Source of the DNA: Acidaminobacterium chupaoyuni
Lineage (GTDB): Bacteria > Bacillota > Clostridia > Oscillospirales > Butyricicoccaceae
Length of the DNA stretch: 64,000 bases
NCBI GenBank assembly: GCA_047936785.1
Contig: CP176394.1
Strand: one strand, 5' to 3'
Below, in pieces: positions 1 to 8,428 of the stretch (position 1 is its first letter; each line of letters starts with the position of its first letter). The position numbers and the translations under genes were made by a program. A model generated the notes under the pieces. It searched no databases and was not told the DNA's origin. It worked only from the letters and a program-made list of their open reading frames with translations.

Positions 1-9
1 TTTAAGAAA

Positions 10-807
10 ATGAGCATCTTTCACCGCGGCGGCGCGGAAGATGACTACGAACAGGAGGCGCAGAGCAGCGGCGGCGTCCTCGCCGTGTGGGGCTCGCCGG
101 GAAGCGGAAAGACGGTCACCGCCGTAAAGCTCGCCAAGGCCCTCGCGTATAAGAAGCGCAATGTGGCGCTCGTCCTCTGCGACATGACCGCGCCCATGCT
201 GCCCTGCATCTGTCCCGGCTCGGAGCTGGAGTGTGAGCGTTCCCTCGGCACGATCCTCGCCGCCGCGAGGATAGGCGAAAGCCTCATCAAGCACAACTGC
301 GTCACCCACAAGCGGCTCGGCTATCTGACGATCCTCGGGATGCAGAAGGGGGAAAACGAGTACACCTACCCGCCCTATACGGAGAAGCAGGCGACGGAGC
401 TGCTGGACGGACTGCGGGAGATTGTGCCCTATGTGGTCATCGACTGCGGCTCGTATATCGCCAACGACATCCTCTCCGCCGTGGCGCTGATGGAGGCCGA
501 CAGCGTTCTCCGTCTTGCCAACTGCGACCTTAAATCTGTCAGCTACCTCTCCAGCCAGCTCCCCCTGTTGGGGGACGCCAAATGGGATGCGGATAAGCAG
601 TACAAGGTGGCGGCAAACATCAAACCCCAGCAGGCCGCCGAGCATATCGGCAAAGTGCTGGGCAGCGTGGCGTTCAAGCTGCCGTATTCGGCAGAGCTGG
701 AGGAACAGTATCTCGCCGGAAACCTCCTCGCTGACCTGACCATGAAGGACAGCCGCCCGTTCCGAAAGGAACTCGAGAAAATCATCCGGGAGGTGTTCGG
801 ATGTTAG
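10..807 (+). CDS. TadZ/CpaE-like P-loop ATPase
   Basis: A 265-residue protein with a Walker A loop near residues 29-36 (GSPGSGKT) followed by the helix and beta-strand pattern of MinD/ParA-type ATPases; the segment VVIDCG near residue 145 fits a Walker B strand. Such proteins (TadZ, CpaE) place Tad pilus machines at the membrane. The role is inferred mainly from the neighbours: it overlaps by 7 bases the TadA-type ATPase gene, and TadB/TadC-like genes follow. Only nine bases precede the ATG at 10, so a start further upstream cannot be excluded. The usual signature lysine early in the MinD-type P-loop is not evident, so it may be a divergent member. Confidence 0.65.
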   Translation: MSIFHRGGAEDDYEQEAQSSGGVLAVWGSPGSGKTVTAVKLAKALAYKKRNVALVLCDMTAPMLPCICPGSELECERSLGTILAAARIGESLIKHNCVTHKRLGYLTILGMQKGENEYTYPPYTEKQATELLDGLREIVPYVVIDCGSYIANDILSAVALMEADSVLRLANCDLKSVSYLSSQLPLLGDAKWDADKQYKVAANIKPQQAAEHIGKVLGSVAFKLPYSAELEEQYLAGNLLADLTMKDSRPFRKELEKIIREVFGC

Positions 808-2354
808 GAAAGAAACGAAGCGCCTCCATATTTGCCCCGGCAGCAGAATCGGAAACGCCCATGGTTCAGGCGGTGGAGGAAAGACGCCCTTCCGCACAGC
901 CTCCCGTAATGGAAACCGTTCCCGAATCCAAGCCCAAGGTACTCCCCGAGTACGACGATGATCCCCGGAGGACGCTTGCGTCGGAAAGCGGCGCTTCCGC
1001 CCGTACCCATAACCTGTTCTTTACGCCGGAAGTCGGAGGGCGGGACTTTGCCTCCGTGCTTCGGGATGTGCAGGAGTACATCTCCAGCGAGTATTCCGGC
1101 CTCATCATCGAGGTCGGCGACGAGGCGAGGGATCAGCTCAAACGCTATATCGCCAAGTTCGTCCAGGATAAGCGCATCGCCGTGGCGGGTATGGATACGG
1201 ATGAGCTTATCGCAGCCCTTTACTCCGAGATGGCCGAGTACGGTTTTTTGACCAAGTACATCTACGGCGAGGGCATTGAGGAAATCAACATCAATAGCTG
1301 GCGGGATGTGGAGGTGCAGTATTCGGACGGGCGCAGTGAGAAGCTCTCTGAGCATTTCGACTCGCCGGAACACGCCATCAATGTCATTCGCCGTATGCTG
1401 CACGCCTCCGGCATGGTGCTGGATAACGCCAGCCCCACCGTCACCGGCCACCTGACCCGCAACACTCGAATCGCCGCCGTGAAAACGCCGGTCGTGGACG
1501 CGGATGTTGGCGTGGCGGCGTCCATAAGAATCGTCAACCGCCAGACGCTCACAAGGGAGGATTTCACAGAGGGCGGCACAGCGACCCCGGAAATGCTGGA
1601 TTTCCTCGCCGCCTGCCTGCGCTATGGCATATCCATCTGTGTGGCCGGCGCCACCTCCTCCGGCAAGACCACTGTGGCGGGCTGGCTCCTGACCACCATT
1701 CCCGACAACAAGCGTATCTTCACCATCGAAAACAGCTCCAGAGAGCTGCAGTTGGTGCGGGAGAAGGACGGGAAGGTGGTCAACTCCGTGGTGCATACTC
1801 TGACCCGCGACAGCGAGAACGAGCGCCAGCGGGTAGACCAGATCGCCCTTGTGGACATCTGCCTGCGCTTTAACCCGGATATTTTGGTGGTCGGCGAAAT
1901 GCGAGGCGCGGAGGCAAACGCCGCGCAGGAGGCGGCCAGAATCGGCTTCGCCGTTTTGACCACCATCCACTCCAACTCCTGCGAAGCGACCTACCGGCGC
2001 ATGGTTTCCCTGTGCAAGCGCGCCGTGGATATGTCGGACGAAACGCTTATGGGCTATGTCACCGAGGCGTACCCGCTGGTGGTCTTCTGTAAGCAGCTCG
2101 AAAACAAACAGCGCCGCATGATGGAGATCGCGGAATGTGAGATCCTGCCGGACGGGGCGCGGCGCTACAACACGCTTTTCAGATACCGCATCACGGATAA
2201 CCGTCTGGAGGACGGTAAATTCATCATAGACGGGCATCACGAAAAGGTCTGTGAGCCGTCCAAAAGCCTGCAAAAGCGGCTCATTGAGAACGGTATGCCC
2301 GCAACGCAGCTTGAAGCCCTGCTTCAGCCCAAGGAAACGGAGGTGAGCGCATGA
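801..2354 (+). CDS. tadA: TadA/CpaF-type secretion ATPase
   Basis: A 517-residue ATPase of the type II/IV secretion GspE superfamily. About 60 variable residues precede the conserved N-domain. The Walker A motif GATSSGKTT lies near residues 283-291, and the Walker B and histidine-box region (VVGEMRGAEA, then LTTIHSNS) near 355-392. The family powers assembly of Tad/Flp pili at the inner face of the membrane. Its gene overlaps the TadZ-like gene upstream and the TadB-like gene downstream by a few bases, which indicates translational coupling in one operon. The motifs are unambiguous for the family; its use in an ICE, for a pilus or for mating, is inferred. Confidence 0.9.
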   Translation: MLGKKRSASIFAPAAESETPMVQAVEERRPSAQPPVMETVPESKPKVLPEYDDDPRRTLASESGASARTHNLFFTPEVGGRDFASVLRDVQEYISSEYSGLIIEVGDEARDQLKRYIAKFVQDKRIAVAGMDTDELIAALYSEMAEYGFLTKYIYGEGIEEININSWRDVEVQYSDGRSEKLSEHFDSPEHAINVIRRMLHASGMVLDNASPTVTGHLTRNTRIAAVKTPVVDADVGVAASIRIVNRQTLTREDFTEGGTATPEMLDFLAACLRYGISICVAGATSSGKTTVAGWLLTTIPDNKRIFTIENSSRELQLVREKDGKVVNSVVHTLTRDSENERQRVDQIALVDICLRFNPDILVVGEMRGAEANAAQEAARIGFAVLTTIHSNSCEATYRRMVSLCKRAVDMSDETLMGYVTEAYPLVVFCKQLENKQRRMMEIAECEILPDGARRYNTLFRYRITDNRLEDGKFIIDGHHEKVCEPSKSLQKRLIENGMPATQLEALLQPKETEVSA

Positions 2355-3280
2355 CGACGCTCCAGCTTATCGCCTGCATCGGCATGATCGCCGGTGCTTT
2401 TTTCATTCTCAGGCTTTCCCCCATGGAGCTGACCGACGCTGTGTTCAAGCGCCTGACCTCCGCTCCGAGAAGCATTCGCAGCGACATCAACAAGGCCACA
2501 CGGCGCAAAAAGCTGTCCTTCCTCCGCAGGGAGATCGCCGAGGCGCAGGGCATCCTCAAGGCCACCGGCAAGGCGCAGAAGTTCCCGACGATCTGCGCCG
2601 CGTCCCTTCTGTTCTTCGCCATCGGCGCGTCCGCCGCCATCATGATGGGCAATGTGTTCCTTGTGCCCGTACTGGCCGTGGGGCTGGCGTTCGTCCCGTT
2701 TTGGTATGTGAAGCTCACGGCCGGCCATTACAAAAAGGATGTGTCCGCTGAGCTGGAAACGGCACTCTCCATTATCACGACCGCTTACCTCAGAAACGAG
2801 GACATCCAGACAGCAGTGCAGGAGAATATCTCCTATCTGAACCCGCCCGTGCGCGGCGTGTTCCAGAGCTTTCTTACACGCATCACGCATATAGACCCCG
2901 ATGTGGACGCGGCGCTCTCCGAGCTGAAAGCCTCCATAGACAACGAGGTCTGGCGGGAGTGGTGCGACGCCATCGCAGCCTGTCAGTATGACCGCAGCCT
3001 CAAAACAACGCTCACGCCCATCGTCAGTAAGCTGTCGGATATGCGGGTAGTCAACGGCGAGCTGGAAAACCTCGTGTTCGGGCCCCGCAAGGAGTTTATA
3101 ACCATGGCAGCGCTGGTGGTGCTGAACATCCCGCTTTTATACTTCATCAATAAGGACTGGTACGGGACGCTGATGCATACCCTCCCCGGACAGGCGGTGC
3201 TGGCGGTCTGCGCCGCCGCCATTTTTGTCTCATTCGCATTTGTGGTGAAGCTGACCCAGCCCATTGAATACAGGAGGTGA
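2351..3280 (+). CDS. TadB-like membrane platform protein (T2SSF family)
   Basis: A 309-residue membrane protein. It has an N-terminal hydrophobic segment (residues ~5-22), a pair near 80-118 and a pair at the C-terminus (~245-300), with a helical cytoplasmic domain between them. This is the layout of the TadB/GspF inner-membrane platform on which TadA-type ATPases act. The start overlaps the stop of the TadA-like gene by four bases. The sequence is divergent, so the assignment rests on topology and position between a clear TadA and a second similar membrane protein. Confidence 0.65.
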   Translation: MTTLQLIACIGMIAGAFFILRLSPMELTDAVFKRLTSAPRSIRSDINKATRRKKLSFLRREIAEAQGILKATGKAQKFPTICAASLLFFAIGASAAIMMGNVFLVPVLAVGLAFVPFWYVKLTAGHYKKDVSAELETALSIITTAYLRNEDIQTAVQENISYLNPPVRGVFQSFLTRITHIDPDVDAALSELKASIDNEVWREWCDAIAACQYDRSLKTTLTPIVSKLSDMRVVNGELENLVFGPRKEFITMAALVVLNIPLLYFINKDWYGTLMHTLPGQAVLAVCAAAIFVSFAFVVKLTQPIEYRR

Positions 3281-3285
3281 CGGAC

Positions 3286-4158
3286 ATGACATTTTTGCTC
3301 TTTCTTTTTGGCGTGGCCGTTGCCTCCGGGCTGTTCTTCATCACAGCGGATATCCTCAAGCTGCCCCGGCTCTCTACGGAAAAGGCTCTTCTCTCGGCGG
3401 GCAGACGGGATAAGAAGTCGATGAAATCCATCGACGCGCTCCTGCTTGGCTGGTCGATCAAGCTCTCAAAGTATATCCGCATGGACGAGTACAAGCGGCA
3501 CCGTTTGGAGCGGATGCTCTCCGCGGCGGGCATGGACATGACCCCGGAGGTCTACACGGCCTACACGTTGGTCAAACCCGGCGTGATCCTGCTCTGCGCG
3601 CTCCCGTGCCTCGCCATCCTGCCGCTCCTGGCCCCGGTGATGGTCATCCTCGCCATTCTGGTCTACTTCAAGGAGAGCCGGAAAGCGGAAGAAAAGGTGG
3701 GCGCCCGGCGTGAGCTCATCGAAGCCGAGTTGCCCCGGTTCGTCTCCACCATAGAACAGGAGCTGGCGGCCAGCCGGGATGTGCTGAGTATCCTCGAAAA
3801 CTACAAGCGCCATGCCGGACCCGACTTCGCCGCAGAGCTGGAGGTGCTGTCGGCGGATATGCGCTCGTCCTCCTACGAGGCGGCGCTGGTTCGTTTCGAG
3901 GGGCGTATCGCGTCGCCCATGCTCTCGGACATCGTCCGCGGGCTTATCGGGGTGCTGCGGGGCGACGACGGACGGATGTATTTCCAGATGCTCAGCCATG
4001 ACCTCAAGCAGTTGGAGCTGCAGAGGCTCAAGGCAAAGGCGGCGAAGATACCCCCAAAGATCCGGGTATTCTCGTTTGTCATGCTGGCCTGCTTCATGCT
4101 GACCTATATCGTGGTCATCGTGTATGAGATCATCAGGTCGCTTGGCGGGCTGTTCTGA
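3286..4158 (+). CDS. TadC-like membrane platform protein (T2SSF family)
   Basis: A 290-residue protein with hydrophobic segments at ~1-20 and ~95-130 and near the C-terminus (~260-285), enclosing a soluble domain typical of the type II secretion F family (EAELPRFVSTIEQELAASRD). I chose the ATG at 3286, because the GTG at 3277 lies inside the ribosome binding site AGGAGGTG. It forms the second half of the TadB/TadC pair that normally makes the inner-membrane platform of a Tad pilus. The next gene follows 16 bases later. Confidence 0.7.
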   Translation: MTFLLFLFGVAVASGLFFITADILKLPRLSTEKALLSAGRRDKKSMKSIDALLLGWSIKLSKYIRMDEYKRHRLERMLSAAGMDMTPEVYTAYTLVKPGVILLCALPCLAILPLLAPVMVILAILVYFKESRKAEEKVGARRELIEAELPRFVSTIEQELAASRDVLSILENYKRHAGPDFAAELEVLSADMRSSSYEAALVRFEGRIASPMLSDIVRGLIGVLRGDDGRMYFQMLSHDLKQLELQRLKAKAAKIPPKIRVFSFVMLACFMLTYIVVIVYEIIRSLGGLF

Positions 4159-4174
4159 TAGGAGGTGAGGAAAA

Positions 4175-4546
4175 TTGACAGATCGAGAAATCTATGAGGC
4201 TCTTTTCGCAAAGGTCGAAAAAAATATGCAGGATTATCAGAATAAGCTGTTTCAGATGAGTCCGGGGCTTATTGTTGGGAAAGCGGATGAAATTGTTGCG
4301 ACAAACATCTGCTACAATGAGCTGGTCACAGGCGACTTCGATACCGAGCACATGGAGTACCTGCTCCGCTTTGAGAATCCCTTGGAGGTCGTGCGGGATA
4401 AATGGGCAGAGGAACAAGACGTCGACCACTCCGATGAATTTGAACACGCGCTGTCCAGTCTGCGAGATATGCATGGCATCGAACAGGAATACGCCCTCGA
4501 CCCGGAATATGCGCCTCCCGATCAAGGAGGGCAAACACTATGCTGA
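4175..4546 (+). CDS. DUF3848-like small acidic protein
   Basis: A 123-residue soluble, acidic protein starting at TTG, seven bases after a strong AGGAGGTGAGG ribosome binding site. Its pattern (YEALFAKVEKNMQDY, then a helical middle and a run of acidic residues) resembles the DUF3848 group of small proteins common in clostridial mobile elements, but the match is from memory and weak. It sits in the middle of the Tad-like operon, and its end overlaps the next start by seven bases. No catalytic motif or membrane segment is visible, so function is unknown. Confidence 0.5.
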   Translation: MTDREIYEALFAKVEKNMQDYQNKLFQMSPGLIVGKADEIVATNICYNELVTGDFDTEHMEYLLRFENPLEVVRDKWAEEQDVDHSDEFEHALSSLRDMHGIEQEYALDPEYAPPDQGGQTLC

Positions 4547-4938
4547 AGAAGCTGAAAGCCGGAAAACCCGGCGAGGGATATATCGATGTGGTGGTGCTGA
4601 TCCTCTGTGCTATGTTTGTCATCGCCCTTGCCGTCCGGGTGCTGCCGGTGTTCATCGCCAAGCAGAACCTCGATACCTACGCCGCTGAGCTGGTGCGGGA
4701 GGCTGAGATAACCGGGCGCGTGGGCAGCGAAACCAACACCCGCGCTGCCGTTCTCTCCGAGCGCCTCGGCATTGAGCCGGACATCACATGGTCGAGGACT
4801 GGCCGCATCCAGCTCAACGAGGAAGTGACTGTGACGCTCTCGCTGGATGTGGACATAGGTCTGTTCGGCGGGCTGGGTAGCTTCCCCATAGAGCTGACAG
4901 CGCAGGCAACGGGCAAGAGCGAGGTGTATTGGAAATGA
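4540..4938 (+). CDS. TadE-like pseudopilin (DUF4320 type)
   Basis: A 132-residue protein with a short basic N-terminus ending in a glycine-glutamate-glycine (KPGEGYIDVVVL), then one hydrophobic helix (residues ~15-38) and a soluble beta-rich tail. This is the form of TadE-like minor pilins and of the DUF4320 proteins found in clostridial conjugative elements. It overlaps both neighbours and belongs to the same operon as the TadA/B/C-like genes. No prepilin peptidase gene is visible in the window, so processing would need a host or upstream enzyme. Confidence 0.65.
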   Translation: MLKKLKAGKPGEGYIDVVVLILCAMFVIALAVRVLPVFIAKQNLDTYAAELVREAEITGRVGSETNTRAAVLSERLGIEPDITWSRTGRIQLNEEVTVTLSLDVDIGLFGGLGSFPIELTAQATGKSEVYWK

Positions 4939-5471
4939 AAAAACTGTCCTTTCTCCTCAAAGGAGGGCGCGGCGATGGATTCCCTCTGACCATCGCCGTG
5001 ACTCTCGCGCTCCTGTTCATCTTCTGCGGGATCTCCGAATACTTCCGTGTGAGCATTATCGCGCAGGGCGTCCGCGACGCCGTACAGCAGGCGGTGATCT
5101 CCACCGTCAACGACAACTATGACGATGTGTACCACTCCGTGCGTGAAGGCTACGCGGCGGGCTGGTTTCCCACCGATGACGCATGGGAGGAAAGCGTAGA
5201 CGCCGGCGATGTCTATACGCACCTCGCCCTCACCATGGGGCTGACTTCGATAGGCGACGGATACGCCAAATACGCGGGGGACGAGCTGGAGTTCACCGTA
5301 TCCGAGCTTCGAGTGACGCTTTCCAACAACGGACTCGCCTCCGGCCAAAGTGAGGGATATCTCGCCGACGCGACCATCGTGCTGGAGATTCCCACCCGCT
5401 TTGCGGGAACCGTACTGCCACCCATCCGCATGACCCTCAAGGTGCAGGCGAAATATATGCCTTTGTTCTGA
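4935..5471 (+). CDS. TadE/TadF-like pilus protein
   Basis: A 178-residue protein with an N-terminal basic stretch, a glycine-rich turn, and a hydrophobic helix at ~18-38 (LTIAVTLALLFIFCG) followed by an extracytoplasmic domain. The layout matches the TadE/TadF pseudopilin type and the previous gene. I prefer the ATG at 4935 to the upstream TTG at 4929; it overlaps the preceding stop codon by four bases. It is the last member of the tightly coupled part of the operon; a 96-base gap follows. Confidence 0.6.
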   Translation: MKKLSFLLKGGRGDGFPLTIAVTLALLFIFCGISEYFRVSIIAQGVRDAVQQAVISTVNDNYDDVYHSVREGYAAGWFPTDDAWEESVDAGDVYTHLALTMGLTSIGDGYAKYAGDELEFTVSELRVTLSNNGLASGQSEGYLADATIVLEIPTRFAGTVLPPIRMTLKVQAKYMPLF

Positions 5472-5567
5472 AAAAACTTGCAAAATCAGTAGACTTCCGC
5501 ACTCTTATGTGATAGGGTGCAAATTAGAAGGATATCATGAAATCACGCACAAAGGAGGCAAAACTCT

Positions 5568-6134
5568 ATGACAGATAAGACAAAAAAGACTCTGCTACTC
5601 GTGGTCGGCGCACTCGTCTGCGTGGCGCTCATCGTGAGCATCACGACCCGCTTTGGCGGGCAGCCGCAGACAAAAGACCCCGTCCTCAATAACGATACTC
5701 CGCAGACCTCCGACCCGGTGGTGGACATCGATATGCCGGATGATGGCAAGAATCCTGCCGTAAATGTACAGATCAATGCCGGAGGCAAGGATGATGACAC
5801 GAACCCGAGCGAGGGCGCGGACAGCACTGGCACTGAACAGACCATACAAGGTGACCCCGTGAAGCCGCAGCCTCCCGAACCGCCCGTTCCCATTGATGAT
5901 GACCATAGCGCTGATGCTGTTCCGGAATCTGAGCGCAATACGGAAACGCCGCCCACCTATACGCCGGATCAGACCACGGTCACACCACCGGCAGACCCAG
6001 CTCCTGGCAGCACCAACGGAAATGGGCAGATGTATGTGCCGGGCTTCGGGTATGTTGATGTCGGAGGTGGCAACGAGGGCGGCACTCTGGACGATATGTA
6101 CGAAAGCGGAGAAAAGGTAGGGATCATGGACTGA
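5568..6134 (+). CDS. Membrane-anchored proline-rich protein, function unknown
   Basis: A 188-residue protein with one N-terminal membrane helix (residues ~8-25) and a long low-complexity outer region rich in Pro, Asp, Thr and Asn (about 30-150), then a glycine-rich tail. It looks like a surface or wall-spanning stalk. The ribosome binding site AAAGGAGGC precedes it. A 13-codon open frame (5537-5578) ends across its start codon and may couple translation. Similar short anchored proteins accompany the pilus genes of clostridial ICEs, but I do not recognise a defined family with certainty. Confidence 0.6.
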   Translation: MTDKTKKTLLLVVGALVCVALIVSITTRFGGQPQTKDPVLNNDTPQTSDPVVDIDMPDDGKNPAVNVQINAGGKDDDTNPSEGADSTGTEQTIQGDPVKPQPPEPPVPIDDDHSADAVPESERNTETPPTYTPDQTTVTPPADPAPGSTNGNGQMYVPGFGYVDVGGGNEGGTLDDMYESGEKVGIMD

Positions 6135-6150
6135 CCTACACAAGATGACC

Positions 6151-6185
6151 GAGCGCAGCCAAACGGCTGCGCTCTTACTTTTTCA
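6151..6185 (+). terminator. Rho-independent terminator-like hairpin
   Basis: A perfect 10-base stem (GAGCGCAGCC with GGCTGCGCTC, loop AAAC) is followed by a T-rich run. It closes the first pilus operon just before the ribosome binding site of the secreted protein gene. Confidence 0.7.
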
Positions 6186-6196
6186 GGAGGTGTTGA

Positions 6197-7957
6197 ATGA
6201 AACGCATTCTTTCACTTTTTCTGTGCCTCGTCCTGCTGTTCGGCATATCTATGCAAGCCTACGCCACCGGCGACCCAAACATCGACGGCGGTGGCGGCGG
6301 CATGGGCGACGGCACAAGCTCAAACTATTGGAACCCCGGCATGGATGGAGTGCGCGTGACTATTGTGGAAGCTGATTCACACTCCATTGCAAGCACCTCA
6401 GTTGATTTAACGAACAAAACTCCATCAGCCAATATCATCGACTTCGGCAAGGTCTGCAAGCTGAGCTACAACGGCGGGAGAAGTTTGTCACCGAAAGTGA
6501 ATAGCTACAGCTACCGAAACCCGGCGCAAAGCCTTCCGCGCATTATTTCCTCTGGCAACGCAGGTGCAAGCATCGAAGCCATTCGAAGTTATTTCACCGA
6601 CGCACAGGTGCTACGGAGTCTCTGTGGTTATATCGGCTTTGACTACGAATCGCTCATTGGTGGCGAATATAAGCTCATGGTGGAGCCACTGGCGTATTTT
6701 TGCTATAGCGGTCTTCAATACGCCATGACCGCAACCGAGGCGGCATTGTATGACCAACAGGAAAATGGTCGATTGCGGAGCTGGATGGGTTCACTTACCC
6801 ATAAAAACCTGCCGCTGGCTATCTTCCTGCAAACACCGGATCTCGGCTATCCCGCTTGGAACGGCAGCAAAACTAAGATTGTCAGCAATGCGAATATCAT
6901 CTCGTCGCTTGGCATCGGCATTGTCCGTTTTACTGAGCAGCCGGACCTACCCGAGATCACCGAGTTTGACTACGAATACCGTGTGGACACCGATGTCATC
7001 ACCTCGGTAGAGGTCAGTGGCGGTCAGGCAGATCCCGACAACCCCGTCCGTGTTCAGTTCACAATCAAGGGCGCGACCTACACCGTCAGCAATGTTTTTT
7101 ATCCGGATGGTGACAGTCAGCTTGCGTGGGTGCGTTGGCACACACCGTCTGAGCCATGTGTGGTTGACATTCAGGTTAGCGTGTCCGGACCCGGTACGGC
7201 GCAGGGCATAGTAAGATGTAACATTACGGATCTCAGTGGAAACGACCCACCAAACCCTGTGGCAGATGACCGGAATGACAGTTACACGCGCCCGTCCTCC
7301 ACGCCCCTAAAAGAGGAAGTGATCTCGGCAAACTGGGGCATCTGGTCTCCCTGGTGGCAGGAATATTGGGTATGGATCGAAAATTGGGAGAAGTGCTGGC
7401 ACACGGATCGTTGGACGGATGCTGACGGGAAAACCCATCGTGACCGCTGGTATCATTGGGTAGACAATGGCTGGTGGGAGGATCATGGCTGGTGGGAATT
7501 CGACTATGAGAGTTTCTCTGCCAGCCTCACCGCCGATATGAGCATTGTTCCAGACGATATGAGTCCCACCGCCACAGGCAGCACACTCAAGAGCGGCTAC
7601 GGTGTCCAGGAGAGCGTCACCGCTCGTGTTCGAACAGACCAGAGCGCTGCGGTCACCGCCGCACAGAACGCCGGGACCTATTTCCCTGAGTTCCAATACC
7701 TTGATTATTGGCGCTTGCTTGACAGGACGATCACAGGCAAAAGCTCCTCCTTTGAGTTCAATAACAACCGCTACAGTACCTATAACCGTCGTACTCATTT
7801 TACGCCTATCTGGTTCCCGGATGGAGCCTATACTCCATACACATGGGTATTAGACTGCTGGACACCGGCGGGTATGCTGTCCCTTAATCTGACCGATACG
7901 GTAACGATCCGTGGAAACCTGTGGGAAGAATGGCATATCGCACCCGCTAATCCTTAA
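6197..7957 (+). CDS. Large secreted, tryptophan-rich surface protein
   Basis: A 586-residue protein with a clear signal peptide (MKRILSLFLCLVLLFGISM, cleavage probably after AYA near residue 24) and a glycine-rich start to the mature chain. No membrane anchor or sortase motif is seen at the C-terminus. Residues ~375-435 contain about 15 tryptophans, an unusual density. It lies between the Tad-like operon and the VirB2-sized membrane protein, after the ribosome binding site CAGGAGGTG. A role as an exported tip or contact protein of the mating apparatus is inferred from position only; I recognise no enzyme motif. Confidence 0.75.
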   Translation: MKRILSLFLCLVLLFGISMQAYATGDPNIDGGGGGMGDGTSSNYWNPGMDGVRVTIVEADSHSIASTSVDLTNKTPSANIIDFGKVCKLSYNGGRSLSPKVNSYSYRNPAQSLPRIISSGNAGASIEAIRSYFTDAQVLRSLCGYIGFDYESLIGGEYKLMVEPLAYFCYSGLQYAMTATEAALYDQQENGRLRSWMGSLTHKNLPLAIFLQTPDLGYPAWNGSKTKIVSNANIISSLGIGIVRFTEQPDLPEITEFDYEYRVDTDVITSVEVSGGQADPDNPVRVQFTIKGATYTVSNVFYPDGDSQLAWVRWHTPSEPCVVDIQVSVSGPGTAQGIVRCNITDLSGNDPPNPVADDRNDSYTRPSSTPLKEEVISANWGIWSPWWQEYWVWIENWEKCWHTDRWTDADGKTHRDRWYHWVDNGWWEDHGWWEFDYESFSASLTADMSIVPDDMSPTATGSTLKSGYGVQESVTARVRTDQSAAVTAAQNAGTYFPEFQYLDYWRLLDRTITGKSSSFEFNNNRYSTYNRRTHFTPIWFPDGAYTPYTWVLDCWTPAGMLSLNLTDTVTIRGNLWEEWHIAPANP

Positions 7958-7982
7958 TATCGCACAAAACAAGAAATAGAAC

Positions 7983-8011
7983 CGGCCGTTGGGACTCCTC
8001 ACCCACGGCCA
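7983..8011 (+). promoter_or_regulatory. GGCCGT...ACGGCC hairpin before membrane pilin-like gene
   Basis: An imperfect stem-loop (GGCCGT-T-GGG pairing with CCC-ACGGCC) stands ~65 bases upstream of the 8076 start. A similar stem-loop precedes the VirB4 gene at 24240-24265. A 22-codon frame starting at 8012 ends across the ATG at 8076. This could be a translation-coupled leader. Confidence 0.35.
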
Positions 8012-8075
8012 TGAAGCCGCCTTGCGAGGGGGGAATCCCTTCGGTCTCCTCTTCAAGAGAAAGGTGGCTAAAGTT

Positions 8076-8417
8076 ATGAAAAACCGTAAAAGACTCTTTG
8101 TCGCGTTCGTTCTCACTCTGATTATGGTCTGTATGTTGGGTACAACTGCAATGGCAGCCGGTACCGGCGATGTTGCGGGTGCAATCGAAGGAACTTGGAA
8201 TGATGCATCTGCGCAGATCAAAACGGTAGTAAACAATGTAGTATTCCCGGCAATCGACCTGATTCTGGCGGTGTTCTTTTTCGCCAAACTCGGAATGGCC
8301 TATTTCGACTACAGGAAGCACGGCCAGTTTGAATGGAGCGGCCCTGCTATCCTGTTTGCCTGTCTTGTGTTCACGCTGACGGCTCCGCTGTATGTGTGGA
8401 CAATTCTCGGAATGTGA
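8076..8417 (+). CDS. VirB2/TrbC-sized membrane protein (Maff2/DUF3852-like)
   Basis: A 113-residue protein with an N-terminal signal-type helix ending in AMAAG (residues ~8-27), then two hydrophobic segments (~53-70 and ~90-110). This is the size and topology of VirB2/TrbC conjugative pilins and of the Maff2/DUF3852 proteins of clostridial ICEs. The ATG at 8076 follows the ribosome binding site AAAGGTGG; the longer in-frame extension to 7989 has no such site. It precedes an unknown soluble protein and the TrbL-like channel gene. Confidence 0.7.
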   Translation: MKNRKRLFVAFVLTLIMVCMLGTTAMAAGTGDVAGAIEGTWNDASAQIKTVVNNVVFPAIDLILAVFFFAKLGMAYFDYRKHGQFEWSGPAILFACLVFTLTAPLYVWTILGM

Positions 8418-8428
8418 GGCGATAAAAA

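Noticed and set aside
804..2273. 489-codon open frame antisense to the TadA-like gene
   Set aside because: It is a shadow frame in GC-rich coding DNA; the plus-strand frame has clear ATPase motifs and the antisense product has no recognisable pattern or ribosome binding site.
5537..5578. 13-codon frame before the proline-rich protein gene as a separate gene
   Set aside because: It has only a modest GAAGG site and overlaps the next start; it is more likely a coupling leader and is mentioned only under that gene.
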